A DNA stretch of 64,000 nt. Origin: Asanoa siamensis. GTDB taxonomy: Bacteria; Actinomycetota; Actinomycetes; Mycobacteriales; Micromonosporaceae. The notes beneath the pieces are model-generated. The model did not search any database, was not told the DNA's origin, and saw only the letters and a list, made by a program, of their open reading frames with translations. The DNA lies in the NCBI RefSeq assembly GCF_016862555.1, contig NZ_BONE01000037.1:17306-81305 (forward strand), written 5' to 3'. Of the stretch, positions 53,625 through 62,281 are shown piece after piece. A program made the position numbers and the translations under genes. The first letter of the stretch is position 1. Every line of letters begins with the position of its first letter.

Positions 53625-54299
53625 ATGGGCCGGCAGTGGTGGGCGGCGGTGGCGCTGCTCGCGGGGTTCGCGGCGTTGACCGCCGCGCTGGCCGCGGGCG
53701 CGTTCCTCGACGCCGACATCGCGGTCCGTGACTGGAGCGACGCGCACCGCCCGCGACCCGGCTTCCTCGTCGCCAAGGCCGCCTACTTCCTCGGCTCCGC
53801 CAACCTGATCGCCGCGATCCTGCTGGTGGGCGCCGCGCTGCTCGCCGTGCGGGACCGCACGCCGCGGCCGGTGCTGCTCGTCGTCGGCACCGCCGCGATC
53901 AGCTACGTCGTGGTGGTCCCGCTGAAGATCTGGACCGACCGGTCCGCGCCGCACGCGCCCTGGTACGACGCCGTCGAGCTGTTCGCCAACGACGCCGGAT
54001 GGTCCTATCCGTCCGGTCACGTCGTCAACACGCTGATCTGGTATCCCGTGCTGGTGCTCCTGCTCGAACAGGCCCTGCGCCGGCCGCTCGCCACCGCGAC
54101 CCGCCGCGCCGTCCTGGTCGCCCCGGTGGTCGTCGTGTTCGCGGCGGTGACCTACCTCGGCTACCACTGGCTCACCGACAGTTTCGCGGGCGTGCTGCTG
54201 GGGCTGGCGCTCTGGCTGGGCCTGCTGGGGCCGCTCGCGACCGTGCGGGCGTCGCGCCGGTCAGTCGCTGAACGCCGCGGTGTCCACATCGAACAGTGA
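53625..54299 (+). CDS. PAP2-family membrane phosphatase
   Basis: 224 residues with about six transmembrane helices. PAP2 motifs: KIWTDRSAP (Lys101, Arg106, Pro109), YPSGH (130-132 with His132) and YHWLTD (His181, Asp185). The Arg of the third motif SRxxxxxHxxxD is not present: Ala-Val replaces Ser-Arg, so activity may be altered. Family members dephosphorylate undecaprenyl pyrophosphate or phosphatidate at the outer membrane face. The 3' end overlaps the convergent GH30 gene by 39 bases. Confidence 0.82.
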   Translation: MGRQWWAAVALLAGFAALTAALAAGAFLDADIAVRDWSDAHRPRPGFLVAKAAYFLGSANLIAAILLVGAALLAVRDRTPRPVLLVVGTAAISYVVVVPLKIWTDRSAPHAPWYDAVELFANDAGWSYPSGHVVNTLIWYPVLVLLLEQALRRPLATATRRAVLVAPVVVVFAAVTYLGYHWLTDSFAGVLLGLALWLGLLGPLATVRASRRSVAERRGVHIEQ

Positions 54300-56231
54300 G
54301 CCGTCCGCGCCCCGGAAGACCAGATAGAGGTCGTGGAAGCCGTTCGCGCCGGCCGGGCTGGTGTCGACCCAGGTCGTCGCCGTCACCCAGTCGGTGCCGG
54401 AGCCGGGTGCGACGGTCATCGTGCCGACGAGCGGGCCGCGTGGGCCGTCGACCCGCGCCTCGATGACGCCGCCGGCGCGGGGTGCGACCGTCGCGTGCAG
54501 GCGCAACTCGCCCTTCTGGTCGGCGAAACCGGCCGCGGAGCCGTCGGCGAAGTTCACGTTTGCCCACCGCAGGTAGCTGCCGTCGCGTACACCGGTGACG
54601 ATCTTTCCGCGGTCGGGCGTCGCGCGGACCTTCAGGCCGCGCGACTGGCCGTCGTTCTCCTCGGCGAGGTAGGTGGAGAACACGTCCTTGCGATCCGGCA
54701 GGCCGGGCAGCTTCGACCATTCGGGGACGAACGTCGTCACGCTCTGGCCGCGCAGCGTCGCCGTGAACGACCGACCGCCGCGCGTGTGGATGTCGGGCAG
54801 CCGCTTCATGTTCTCGCTCGCCGACGTGCGATAGGGGACGACCGCCCGGGGCCGCGGCGCGCCGCCGGTGAGGTCGACGTCGATCGTCACGTCGCCCGGG
54901 TTGTTGTTGACGACCACCACGGAGAAGTCGCGGTGTCCCTTGTAGGCGGTCAGGGTGACGCCCGGCGCGGGCGCCTTCGTGGCGCCGATCATGACGTCGC
55001 CACGGTCGACGAACCGGCTGTACTGGCCGACGGTGTAGTAGCGCTTGAAGATGCGGTACTGGCCGTTCTCGGTCGGGTTGCCGCTCTGCGGAGTGCCGGT
55101 GTTGACCAGCCGGATCAGGTCGGAGCCGTCGGCGCCGTTGTTGGCCACGGGCCACCACCAGAAGTACGCGTTGAGGCGGGTCTCGTCGAACAGGTTGCCG
55201 ATCAGCGTCGCGTACCGCAGCCCGTCGGTGATCGTGCTGTTGACGAAGAGCCGGTCCCGCGGGGCGCCCTGGTTCATGTACTCGGTCTGCCAGATCGTCT
55301 TGCCCAGCGCCTGCGAGGTGGCGAACGCGCCGGGTGCCGCCCGGGTCGCCTCGTCGACGAGGCCCGCATATCCGTGCGCGGCGACGACGTCCACATAGGC
55401 GTTGGCCGCCGGGTCGCTGATCGCGGCCTGGGCGAACCGCTCGTCGAAGTTCACGCCCTCACCCAGCACGATGTCGGCCGGCACCCCGCGTCGCGCGAAC
55501 GTCGGTCCCAGGTGGTCGCGGACCAGCACGCGCAGCTCCTCGGCGGTCCACTGGCTGCTGGAGTAGCCGGTGGTCACCTCGGGCTCGTTCGTGGGCGAGA
55601 CGTGCGTGATCCGGATGCCGAACTCGTGCTCGTAGCCGAGCACGTACTCGGCGAGGTAGTCCGCGTACGCCTGGTACATGTCGGGCCGGATCTTGTTGGG
55701 CGGGCCGTCGGGGCCGGAGGAGACGACGCTGTTGTTCTGCTTCATCCAGGCCGGCGGGCTCCAGACGCTGGCCAGGAACGTGCGGACCCCGCGCTTGTGC
55801 GCCTCGCGCATCAGCCAGATCTGGTGGGCGTCGAAGGCCGCCTTGCGCTGCGGCCAGTCGGGCTGGTCCCAGACGAAGACGCCGGGCGCGGGCTCGATGG
55901 TCTGGGTCGGGCCGTCGTAGAGCTGGTCGCCCCACGTGCCGCCGTCGCCGACCATCACGCGCACGATGTCGAGCCCGATGCCGGCCCGGTCGTCGAAGAT
56001 CATGTCGAGCATCCGCGACGTGAGCGGCTCACCGAGGCGCTGGATCGCGCCCGCCTTGTGGAACGCGAACGAGCCGCCGAAGCCGTCGATCGTCTGGCGT
56101 ACGTCGCTGAAGTCGACGACCGCGGTCGGGCGCGGATGGGCGACGCCGCTCACGGCGGTGCCGAGCAGGAGCGTGCCGGTCGCGAGGATCGCCGTGCCCG
56201 TCCTGACCATCCACTTCGTACGACGTCGCAT
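54261..56231 (-). CDS. secreted GH30-family glycoside hydrolase with C-terminal carbohydrate-binding domain
   Basis: 656 residues. Signal peptide about 1-31. GH30 (beta/alpha)8 barrel: acid/base Glu216 in SPTNEPEV and nucleophile Glu317 in IWQTEYMN; GFGGSFAFHKAGAI and LASVWSPPAWMK are further family motifs. The family's beta-sandwich follows, then a CBM6-like module (about 530-656). GH30 members include endo-beta-1,6-galactanases, glucanases and xylanases; the sequence style (WPxRK, GYSSSQW) leans to beta-1,6-galactanase/glucanase, without certainty. It has its own promoter. Works alongside GH127 on plant or fungal polysaccharide. Confidence 0.88.
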   Translation of the reverse strand: MRRRTKWMVRTGTAILATGTLLLGTAVSGVAHPRPTAVVDFSDVRQTIDGFGGSFAFHKAGAIQRLGEPLTSRMLDMIFDDRAGIGLDIVRVMVGDGGTWGDQLYDGPTQTIEPAPGVFVWDQPDWPQRKAAFDAHQIWLMREAHKRGVRTFLASVWSPPAWMKQNNSVVSSGPDGPPNKIRPDMYQAYADYLAEYVLGYEHEFGIRITHVSPTNEPEVTTGYSSSQWTAEELRVLVRDHLGPTFARRGVPADIVLGEGVNFDERFAQAAISDPAANAYVDVVAAHGYAGLVDEATRAAPGAFATSQALGKTIWQTEYMNQGAPRDRLFVNSTITDGLRYATLIGNLFDETRLNAYFWWWPVANNGADGSDLIRLVNTGTPQSGNPTENGQYRIFKRYYTVGQYSRFVDRGDVMIGATKAPAPGVTLTAYKGHRDFSVVVVNNNPGDVTIDVDLTGGAPRPRAVVPYRTSASENMKRLPDIHTRGGRSFTATLRGQSVTTFVPEWSKLPGLPDRKDVFSTYLAEENDGQSRGLKVRATPDRGKIVTGVRDGSYLRWANVNFADGSAAGFADQKGELRLHATVAPRAGGVIEARVDGPRGPLVGTMTVAPGSGTDWVTATTWVDTSPAGANGFHDLYLVFRGADGSLFDVDTAAFSD

Positions 56232-56263
56232 GTCGCATCTCCCTTTATCGACACCTGCGAATC

Positions 56264-56292
56264 AAGTTAGGAGTCGGCCGGGGGAGCGACAA
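56264..56292 (-). promoter_or_regulatory. promoter of the GH30 gene
   Basis: On the minus strand TTGTCG (56292-56287) and TAACTT (56269-56264) are 17 bases apart, ending 32 bases before the ATG at 56231. This is a good housekeeping-type promoter. Confidence 0.6.
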
Positions 56293-56311
56293 GGGTTTGG
56301 CGTTGTCCAAC

Positions 56312-56323
56312 ATTTCCGGAAAT
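56312..56323. promoter_or_regulatory. ATTTCCGGAAAT palindrome upstream of the GH30 promoter
   Basis: Perfect 12-base palindrome 19 bases upstream of the -35 box; GTTGTCCAAC, another palindromic sequence, lies between (56302-56311). The position suits a sugar-responsive activator or repressor of the glycosidase gene. Confidence 0.4.
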
Positions 56324-56352
56324 CGGACGATCCTCACAAGCGTGGGTACGCG

Positions 56353-56712
56353 TCAGCGCCACACCCACGAGCCGCCGTACCGCCGGGTGATCAGCAGTGT
56401 CCAGAGCGGCGTGGTCGCGTTGAGCACGCCGGCCACACCGGAGTCGACCGTCTGCTGGCCGACGCTGAACATCGCGAACGGCAGGGCGTTGCAGAAGAAC
56501 GCGGCGACGGCGAGGTGCGCCCAGACCGCCCGCCCGCGCGCCAGCCGGTTGCCGGTGGCCAGGCAGGCGAGAAGCAGCGTCGCCGAGCCGAGCAGGCAGC
56601 GGCTCAGGGTCACCTGGACCGGCGTCAACGCCCGCAGGGCGACCTCGATCCAGAGGAACGTCGACCCCCAGAGCAGCGCGAGTACGCCCACCCGGGCCCA
56701 GCTTCTCGTCAC
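56353..56712 (-). pseudogene. EamA/DMT-superfamily transporter, truncated
   Basis: 119 residues, against about 300 for the family. The first EamA repeat begins correctly (WARVGVLALLWGSTFLWIEVAL, GTG start 56712) and runs through VNAGVAGVLNATTPLW-type sequence, then stops after TRRYGGSWVWR. The second repeat is missing, so it should not transport. Its first 100 bases lie opposite the expected start region of the LysR gene, suggesting that a deletion or rearrangement compressed a normal divergent pair. Confidence 0.65.
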
Positions 56713-56728
56713 GCTCCGGCGCCTGCAG

Positions 56729-57595
56729 GTGTTGCGGGCCGTGGTCTCCAGCGGCTCGGTGACCGCGGCCGCGGCTCATCTCGGCTACACGCCGTCGGCG
56801 GTCAGCCAGCAGGTGGCCGCGCTGGAGAAGGAGGCCGGCGTGGCGCTGCTCGAGCGGGCCGGCCGAGGCGTGCGCCCTACCGCGGCGGGGCTGCTGCTCA
56901 CCGGGCACGCGGCGGTCATCAGCCAGCACGTCGCCACGGCCGAGTCGGCCCTCGCCGACCTGCGGGCCGGGCGTACGGGCCGGCTGACGATCCGCTATTT
57001 CGCCTCGATCGGCCCGACCCTGCTCGCGCCTGCGATCGCCCGGCTGCGCCGCGCGTACCCGGGTGTGGTGGTCGAGCCGCGGTTGGCGGTCTCTGATGAT
57101 GAGGAGACGGCGGTGGTGCGCGGCGAGGCCGACCTGGCGATCGTGGTGCGCCGCCCGGGCGACGGGACCCACCGGGACCTGCGCCTGGTGCATCTCGTGG
57201 ACGACGCGTACCAGGTCGTGCTGCCCACCGGACATCCGCTCGCCGCGCGCCGGGTGATCGACCTCGCGGACCTCGCGGCGGAGCCCTGGGTCGGCAGCGA
57301 GCCGCCGGGCCCGTGCCGGGAGCCGATCGCGGCGGCCTGCGCGGCGGCGGGCTTCAGCCCCGAGTTCGTGGCCACGTCGGAGGATTACGCCACGGCGCAG
57401 GGCTTCGTCGCCGCGGGCCTCGGCGTGGCCCTCGTCCCGCGCCTCGGCCTCGGCACCCGCCATCCGGGCGTGGTCGTCCGCCGGGTGCGCCGCCCCGAGC
57501 CGATCCGCCGCGTCTACGCCGCGGTGCGCGCGATCTCGCTGGCCCAGCCGGCGCTACGCACGCTGGTCGAGGCGCTGGCGCCGCCGGGCGCGTAG
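56729..57595 (+). CDS. LysR-family transcriptional regulator
   Basis: 288 residues from GTG 56729. HTH: VVSSGSVTAAAAHLGYTPSAVSQQVAALEKEAGVALLER; effector domain (about 85-285) with IRYFASIGPTLLAPAIARLR and GLGVALVPRLGL. The family start (LRRLQVLRAVV) lies four codons upstream of this GTG, where no start codon exists in frame; the nearest is far inside the opposite EamA gene. Thus the start was lost, or an unusual start is used. Likely once regulated the divergent transporter. Convergent overlap of 42 bases with the methyltransferase gene. Confidence 0.72.
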   Translation: MLRAVVSSGSVTAAAAHLGYTPSAVSQQVAALEKEAGVALLERAGRGVRPTAAGLLLTGHAAVISQHVATAESALADLRAGRTGRLTIRYFASIGPTLLAPAIARLRRAYPGVVVEPRLAVSDDEETAVVRGEADLAIVVRRPGDGTHRDLRLVHLVDDAYQVVLPTGHPLAARRVIDLADLAAEPWVGSEPPGPCREPIAAACAAAGFSPEFVATSEDYATAQGFVAAGLGVALVPRLGLGTRHPGVVVRRVRRPEPIRRVYAAVRAISLAQPALRTLVEALAPPGA

Positions 57596-58177
57596 GACGA
57601 CGTCGTGGACGTGGGGCGTGCCGGGCGGCGGGGGAGTCGTGCGGGCGCGGGTCTCGCTGACCTGGATCTCCCACTGGTCGCCGTCGAGCAGGGCGGCGAC
57701 GTCGGCCGGCAGGTAGTAGTCGTGCGGGTCGAAGTCGGGGTGCCGATGCCCGTCCATGTCGGCGGGGTCGTGACTGCCGAACAGCAGGGTGCCGCCGTTC
57801 GCGACGGCGGCCAGCAGGCCTTCCACGGCGGTGGGTCCGGCGTCCTTGCGCAGGGGGAAGTACTGGACCGTCACCAGGTCGTACGCGTGGGGTGCGGGTG
57901 GGTCGGTGCGCAGGTCCGCGCGGGTCCAGGTGACCCGGTCGGCGACGTCGGCGCCCGCTGCGGCACCGCGCCGCAGGGCGGTCTCGGCGATGTCGGTCGC
58001 GGTGACCCGCCAACCGCGGCGGGCGAGCCAGAGGGCGTCGGCGCCCTCACCGCACCCGACGTCGAGGGCGCGGCCGGGTGGGAGGTCGGCGGCCTCGGTG
58101 ACGAGGATCCCGTTGGGGTTGCCGCTGAAGATCTGGTCACTGCCGCGGTACATGTCTTCCCAGAACTGCGCGTCCAT
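57554..58177 (-). CDS. class I SAM-dependent methyltransferase
   Basis: 207 residues. SAM motif I is LDVGCGEGADALWLARRG; motif II VTATDIAETALRRG; motif post-I and the acceptor region YDLVTVQYFPL. The opening FWEDMYRGSDQIFSGNPNG is shared with tellurite-resistance/thiopurine-like methyltransferases (TehB-like), so a small-molecule detoxifying substrate is plausible. ATG 58177. Divergent from the P450 gene. Confidence 0.82.
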   Translation of the reverse strand: MDAQFWEDMYRGSDQIFSGNPNGILVTEAADLPPGRALDVGCGEGADALWLARRGWRVTATDIAETALRRGAAAGADVADRVTWTRADLRTDPPAPHAYDLVTVQYFPLRKDAGPTAVEGLLAAVANGGTLLFGSHDPADMDGHRHPDFDPHDYYLPADVAALLDGDQWEIQVSETRARTTPPPPGTPHVHDVVLRARRRQRLDQRA

Positions 58178-58292
58178 CTGTCCTCGCTCCAAACCGGCCG
58201 ACGTGTGCGGTGCCAAACTGCCCCCGCTGTGGTGCGTACGCCAACATCCTTTGCTGGAGCGGCAACAGCGCTCCTTGTCACGCGGCTGTGTC

Positions 58293-58321
58293 TTGACATG
58301 GAATGGCGTTTCGTGTCGCAT
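58293..58321 (+). promoter_or_regulatory. promoter of the P450-ferredoxin operon
   Basis: TTGACA at 58293-58298 and TCGCAT at 58316-58321 with 17 bases between, 36 bases before the P450 ATG. A perfect -35 is rare in this window and fits lower-GC, possibly acquired DNA. Confidence 0.5.
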
Positions 58322-58357
58322 GGAACCGGCCTAGCGGAGCGGCCCTTGGGAGGGAAC

Positions 58358-59557
58358 ATGTCGGAGACTCAATTGCGGGCGCCCAGTTTCCCCGCGCCCC
58401 GCGCCCACCCGTTCGACCCCCCGCGGCTCGTGTCCGAGCTACGCGAGTCCGCTTGTCCGGTGGGCCGTGTCTCGCTCTACGACGGCACGCCGGCCTGGCT
58501 CGTGACCAGGCACGAAGACGTGCGCAGGGTGCTGAGCGACAGCCAGTTCAGCGCTGAAGGGGGATGGCGCTTCCAGTCATCTGCGTCGCGTGTCGCCGCG
58601 GAGCGGGCGGAGACGTCATTTACGGTGATGGATCCGCCGCAGCACTCGTACTACCGCCGCCTGCTTATCCGACACTTCACGGTGAAGCGGGTCGAACGAC
58701 TACGTCCCGCGATTCAGGCCATCGTGAACAGCGCAATAGATGAGATGATCGCCGGATCGCGTCCTGCGGACCTCGTCAGCCAGCTCGCGTTACCGATCGC
58801 CTCCCGCACGATGTGTCACGTGCTCGGTGTTCCTTACGAGGATCATCAGTGGTACGAGGAGCGTTCGGAGGTGCGTTCGCTTCTGGATGCCGACCCGGCC
58901 GAGGCGCAACGCGCGACCCAGGATCTGCTCGACTACGTAGACCGTCTCATCGACCGCAAGCAACGGTCGCCGGGTGAGGACCTCACCTCCTACCTAGCGG
59001 CGGAGTTGCTCGAGCCGGGGCTGGTGACCAGGGCCGAGCTGATCGCGATCCTCCGGCTTCTCCTAACTGCGGGACACGAGACCACCGGCACGATGATCGG
59101 CACCGGGACTCTCGTTCTCCTCCTGCACCCGGAGCAGTTGGCGGCCCTGCGCCGGGACCAAGCGCTCATGGGCCCGGCGATAGAGGAGCTGCTGCGGTAC
59201 CTCAGCATCCTGCACTCGTCGATCGTGCGGGTGGCGAAGGTGGACGTCGAGTTGGGTGGACAGCGCATCCGCGCGGGCGACGGGCTTATCGCCGCACCCG
59301 CTCAGGCCAACAAGGACCATCGCAAGTTCCCCGAGCCCGACCGTTTCGACATCGAGCGCGATGCGTCCGGGCACATCGCGTTCGGGTTCGGCGTGCACCA
59401 ATGCCTCGGCCAGGCCATCGCCAGACTCGAGATGAAGGTCGCGTTCGAGCAGCTCCTCGTCCGGCTGCCTGGGCTGCGGCTCGCTTGCGACCCAGCCGAC
59501 TTGGCGTACGAAAGCTCGAACCTTATCAGTGTCCGTACGCTTCCTGTCACATGGTGA
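58358..59557 (+). CDS. cytochrome P450
   Basis: 399 residues, bacterial class I P450. I-helix LLTAGHETTGTMIG (acid-alcohol pair Glu-Thr), K-helix EELLRYLS (ExxR), heme loop FGFGVHQCLG with the axial Cys349. Strong GGGAGGGA ribosome site before ATG 58358. The ferredoxin gene starts 15 bases downstream and should deliver electrons. CYP105/CYP107-like in style. No biosynthetic cluster surrounds it, so it may be a xenobiotic or orphan oxidase. Codon use has more A/T third positions than the genes to the left. Confidence 0.9.
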   Translation: MSETQLRAPSFPAPRAHPFDPPRLVSELRESACPVGRVSLYDGTPAWLVTRHEDVRRVLSDSQFSAEGGWRFQSSASRVAAERAETSFTVMDPPQHSYYRRLLIRHFTVKRVERLRPAIQAIVNSAIDEMIAGSRPADLVSQLALPIASRTMCHVLGVPYEDHQWYEERSEVRSLLDADPAEAQRATQDLLDYVDRLIDRKQRSPGEDLTSYLAAELLEPGLVTRAELIAILRLLLTAGHETTGTMIGTGTLVLLLHPEQLAALRRDQALMGPAIEELLRYLSILHSSIVRVAKVDVELGGQRIRAGDGLIAAPAQANKDHRKFPEPDRFDIERDASGHIAFGFGVHQCLGQAIARLEMKVAFEQLLVRLPGLRLACDPADLAYESSNLISVRTLPVTW

Positions 59558-59572
59558 AGCCAGGAGGCGACC

Positions 59573-59767
59573 ATGAGGATAAGGGTTCTCCGCGAACGAT
59601 GTGTGGGAGCAGGCCAATGCGTCCTCCGCGCACCCTCCTTGTTCGACCAGAGCGAAGACGACGGCATGGTCGTCGTTCTCGCGCAGACACCATCGTCCGA
59701 GGACGAGCGGGCCGCGATCGCCGCGTTGGGTGCGTGTCCGTCTGGGACGATACGACTGGATCCATGA
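59573..59767 (+). CDS. [3Fe-4S] ferredoxin, P450 partner
   Basis: 64 residues with three cluster cysteines: Cys10 and Cys16 in RCVGAGQCVLRAP and Cys54 in ALGACPSGTI. The CxxGxxC-type spacing with Gly in place of the second Cys is the pattern of single [3Fe-4S] ferredoxins that serve P450s. Directly follows the P450 gene, same promoter. No ferredoxin reductase nearby. Confidence 0.9.
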   Translation: MRIRVLRERCVGAGQCVLRAPSLFDQSEDDGMVVVLAQTPSSEDERAAIAALGACPSGTIRLDP

Positions 59768-60203
59768 GGGCGAAGAGCAGCTGCGTCATCCGGCCGCTTG
59801 CCGCTGTGAGTCTGCTGATCTGGTTGATGGCCCCTCGGCAGTCGTGACAGGCGCGAGCGGCAACTTGGGTTCGGCCATGCTCGCGGCACTGCGGCATGCG
59901 GCTGTCCTGGACGCCGCCGTTCGCGACGGCGTAGGCCACGTGTCTGCACGAGCCTGACCGCAAGCGGCGACCATCCCGTTTCGCGCTCGCGCACCGGGTC
60001 ACCAGGCGGCTGGTGCGGGGCTTCGGGCTTGGCCGGTACGCCGCCATCGACGCGGCGGATCCGGTACGCACCAGCGGGTCATTTTACGACCTGGTGGGCA
60101 CGGCGGGCCTTCCCTGAAGTCGCTGTCAGCCACACATTGAAAGAGTTCTGAAGGAATCCGCGGCGAGGATGGTCACCAAAACCTAGCCGATGCGGAGGGC
60201 ACC
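59768..60203. other. gene-poor stretch with coding remnants
   Basis: No intact gene. Readable remnants: SAVVTGASGNLGSAMLAALRH at about 59838-59900 (start of an SDR-type Rossmann fold, lost after 20 residues) and a frame ending at the TGA 60115-60117 with RRLVRGFGLGRYAAIDAADP, unassigned and lacking a start. Likely decayed genes at the edge of the P450 island. Confidence 0.4.
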
Positions 60204-60648
60204 TTGAGAAGAGTTTGGCAAGTGTTGATGCGGCTCCTGGCCGTTTCCGCTCTGAGCTCGTCCGTCATCGTGATCGGCGGCACGGGGGCCCAAGCTGCGA
60301 TTCGTGCGTTCCCCGCCGACGGAGGTGCGTAGGTACTCAAGTGCTGCGGTGCTTGGAGCTGCGTACGATGATGCACTCGAGTGTTACCGTGTTCGGGCAG
60401 AGATCACGGATGCCAGCTCCGCCTATGTGACTGTCGATGTAACCTCGGTGACTCTTGCTGATGTGGCCCTCATCGGCCCTAATGAGTGGCACGATCCCAA
60501 GTCGCGAATGGAGAGCGGCTTTGAGACCTGCCACAAGGGTACCCGCGTCGGGGTGGACTTCAAGGCCACGTTCTTGTGGTGGAACAGGGATAATGACACT
60601 GTCGGTAGTGAGGAGCGTCGCGGCTCCGCTACCTTCACGTGCACCTAA
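60204..60648 (+). pseudogene. small secreted protein, frame broken after the signal peptide
   Basis: TTG 60204 is preceded by GGAGGG at 4-base spacing and starts a signal peptide (RRVWQVLMRLLAVSALSSSV, ending GAQA) that runs to a TAG at 60330. One base further the frame carries ECYRVRAEITDASSAYVTVDV, ESGFETCHKGTRVGVDF and ends ATFTCT at 60646-60648, with three cysteines as in small secreted proteins. Together they would make a ~146-residue exported protein; the break is an apparent one-base insertion between about 60300 and 60330. No family recognised. Confidence 0.5.
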
Positions 60649-60672
60649 CTAGGACTCCCTGAGAGGTTGCTC

Positions 60673-60706
60673 GCTCAGCGCGGCCCAGACGGGCCGCGCT
60701 GTGAGC
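60673..60706 (+). terminator. terminator hairpin
   Basis: AGCGCGGCCC and GGGCCGCGCT form a perfect 10-bp stem around loop AGAC, extended by GCTC/GAGC with a 2-base bulge. Located 24 bases after the stop at 60648. Confidence 0.65.
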
Positions 60707-60817
60707 CGTTCGTTGTCATGCGCGCCAACCCTCATGCCACAGGCTGGCGCGCCGCGGCGACCACGAACTGTCGCCGAAAGGTGGACGGGCGGAAACAGCT
60801 AGTAACAGGAGGCTGGC

Positions 60818-61360
60818 TTGGCTGAGGGGCTCAGGACCGTTATAGCAGCTAGCTTGCTCAGCTACGTCGTCGCTGGCGCCGGTGTGGCGTCGAGCGCGTT
60901 GGCAGCGTTCGTATTGCGTCCATCGTTGGATGCAGCCTATGCCATGAGAGAGACCGGCGGCTGTTGCGGAACCGACTTGTACGACTCGGCGATGCGCCAA
61001 GCTGAGGTCGGCACGTGGACCGCTGTCGTTGTCTCGACAGCGGTCAGCATCGCCGTTGCGGGACTCGGCGTTGGCCTCCGAATCGGTTTGGTCCGTTCGC
61101 CTTGGTTCGTATGGATCTTGTTGGTCGTCTTCTTGTGCTGCGGCCTGTGCTGGTGTGTCGGTGGCCCAGCCCGAGTGGATTACGGCGATAGCGGCCCTGT
61201 CTATAGTTTTTTCCCGAGGTGGTATTCGTGGCTTCAATTTGGCCTTGGGTCATTGCAGGTATTCGGATTCGTCGTGATCGCGTTGTTGTTAGCAAGGGCC
61301 CGACGCTATTGGAGCTTGGTTGCTGCGGAGCCACCGCACGGGCAGCTACGTGGACATTAG
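60818..61360 (+). CDS. four-helix membrane protein, TTG start
   Basis: 180 residues with hydrophobic segments at about 8-33, 67-88, 94-113 and 138-162 and a Cys-rich turn (GGCCGTD; VFLCCGLCWCVG). The TTG at 60818 is preceded by a perfect AGGAGG at 5-base spacing, deciding the start. No family recognised. GC is clearly lower than in the first 58 kb. Confidence 0.65.
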   Translation: MAEGLRTVIAASLLSYVVAGAGVASSALAAFVLRPSLDAAYAMRETGGCCGTDLYDSAMRQAEVGTWTAVVVSTAVSIAVAGLGVGLRIGLVRSPWFVWILLVVFLCCGLCWCVGGPARVDYGDSGPVYSFFPRWYSWLQFGLGSLQVFGFVVIALLLARARRYWSLVAAEPPHGQLRGH

Positions 61361-61490
61361 TAAAGGGATTCCGGCGTGCTGACCAGACGAGGACCCCGCC
61401 GAAGGATGCGTGCTTGGTGCGACGGTCCGGCAACAAGTACCTCCACCCAGGCGCTCTTAGCCGCGCGGGATATCCCGAGCCGTGAGGCGC

Positions 61491-61991
61491 CTATGGAACC
61501 ACCCAGGCGAGTGCGCCGACCTGTGCGGTCAGTGCACTGGTAGCCAGGACCGCGCGAAGGAGATGCCCGAACTCCCAGCGATCGCGCAAGTTTTTCCAGC
61601 GTTCCGGCTCGTCAGGTGATCGGCGGCGGGTCCCGAAGAAACGTTCGGCAGCCCCGTCCAGACCGTCTCGGCTCATCCAGATCCGGTTTGTGGGGTGGAC
61701 GCGGAGCCAGTAAACCGCTACTACCAGGGCGAGGGCGATGACTGCTAGCAGCCGCAGTCTCAAGGGCGTGGCGCCTGTGTCGGTGACAAGGACCGAAACA
61801 GTAGCCACAACTACTGCCGGGATCTCGAGAGCACCCGCGATAGTGAAGCCCGGGTAGTAGATCCGTTGCACTTGACGGTACTGCTCCTCGTTGAGGCGCC
61901 GTTTGCCGGGGAGCTCGAGCGCGTGGGCAACGGCTGGTGCCATCACGGCTGCGGAGAGCAGAGTCGCAGCAACGTGCAGGATCGTCTGCAT
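61491..61991 (-). CDS. DUF1772-family membrane protein
   Basis: 166 residues, four hydrophobic helices (about 5-20, 45-62, 68-88, 140-160). LHVAATLLSAAVMAPAVAHALELPGKRRLNEEQYRQVQRIYYPGF matches the DUF1772 / anthrone-oxygenase-like family. ATG 61991 chosen over a start at 62030 because AGGAGGT lies 6-7 bases before it. Function unknown; some relatives are integral-membrane oxygenases in polyketide pathways, which might link it to the P450, but there is no direct evidence. Confidence 0.75.
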   Translation of the reverse strand: MQTILHVAATLLSAAVMAPAVAHALELPGKRRLNEEQYRQVQRIYYPGFTIAGALEIPAVVVATVSVLVTDTGATPLRLRLLAVIALALVVAVYWLRVHPTNRIWMSRDGLDGAAERFFGTRRRSPDEPERWKNLRDRWEFGHLLRAVLATSALTAQVGALAWVVP

Positions 61992-62281
61992 CGGGCACCT
62001 CCTGGTGTGAGGGGCGTGGCTGTGCGGCAATCAAGCACTCTGATCAAACCAGACGTGAGTGATGGCGCATACGCTGCACGACGTAGTTCGGGACGCGCTA
62101 TGAGAGCCGTTTGCGAAAACGCCGGGACGTCGGTCGGGCGACGGCGGCTGACGCGGAACAGTTTTCAGAGAGGCCCGGGAGCAGGTGAGCCGATGATCAT
62201 GCAGCAGGCGGCCGCGCCGCTGGCGGAAGCCGTCTGTTGAGAGAATCGCAACGGAAGTGGGAGACTTCAGGGAGTCGACAT

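Noticed and set aside
61219..61485. 88-residue plus-strand frame after the four-helix membrane protein
   Set aside because: Overlaps the membrane-protein gene out of frame, has no ribosome site and no hydrophobic or family pattern.
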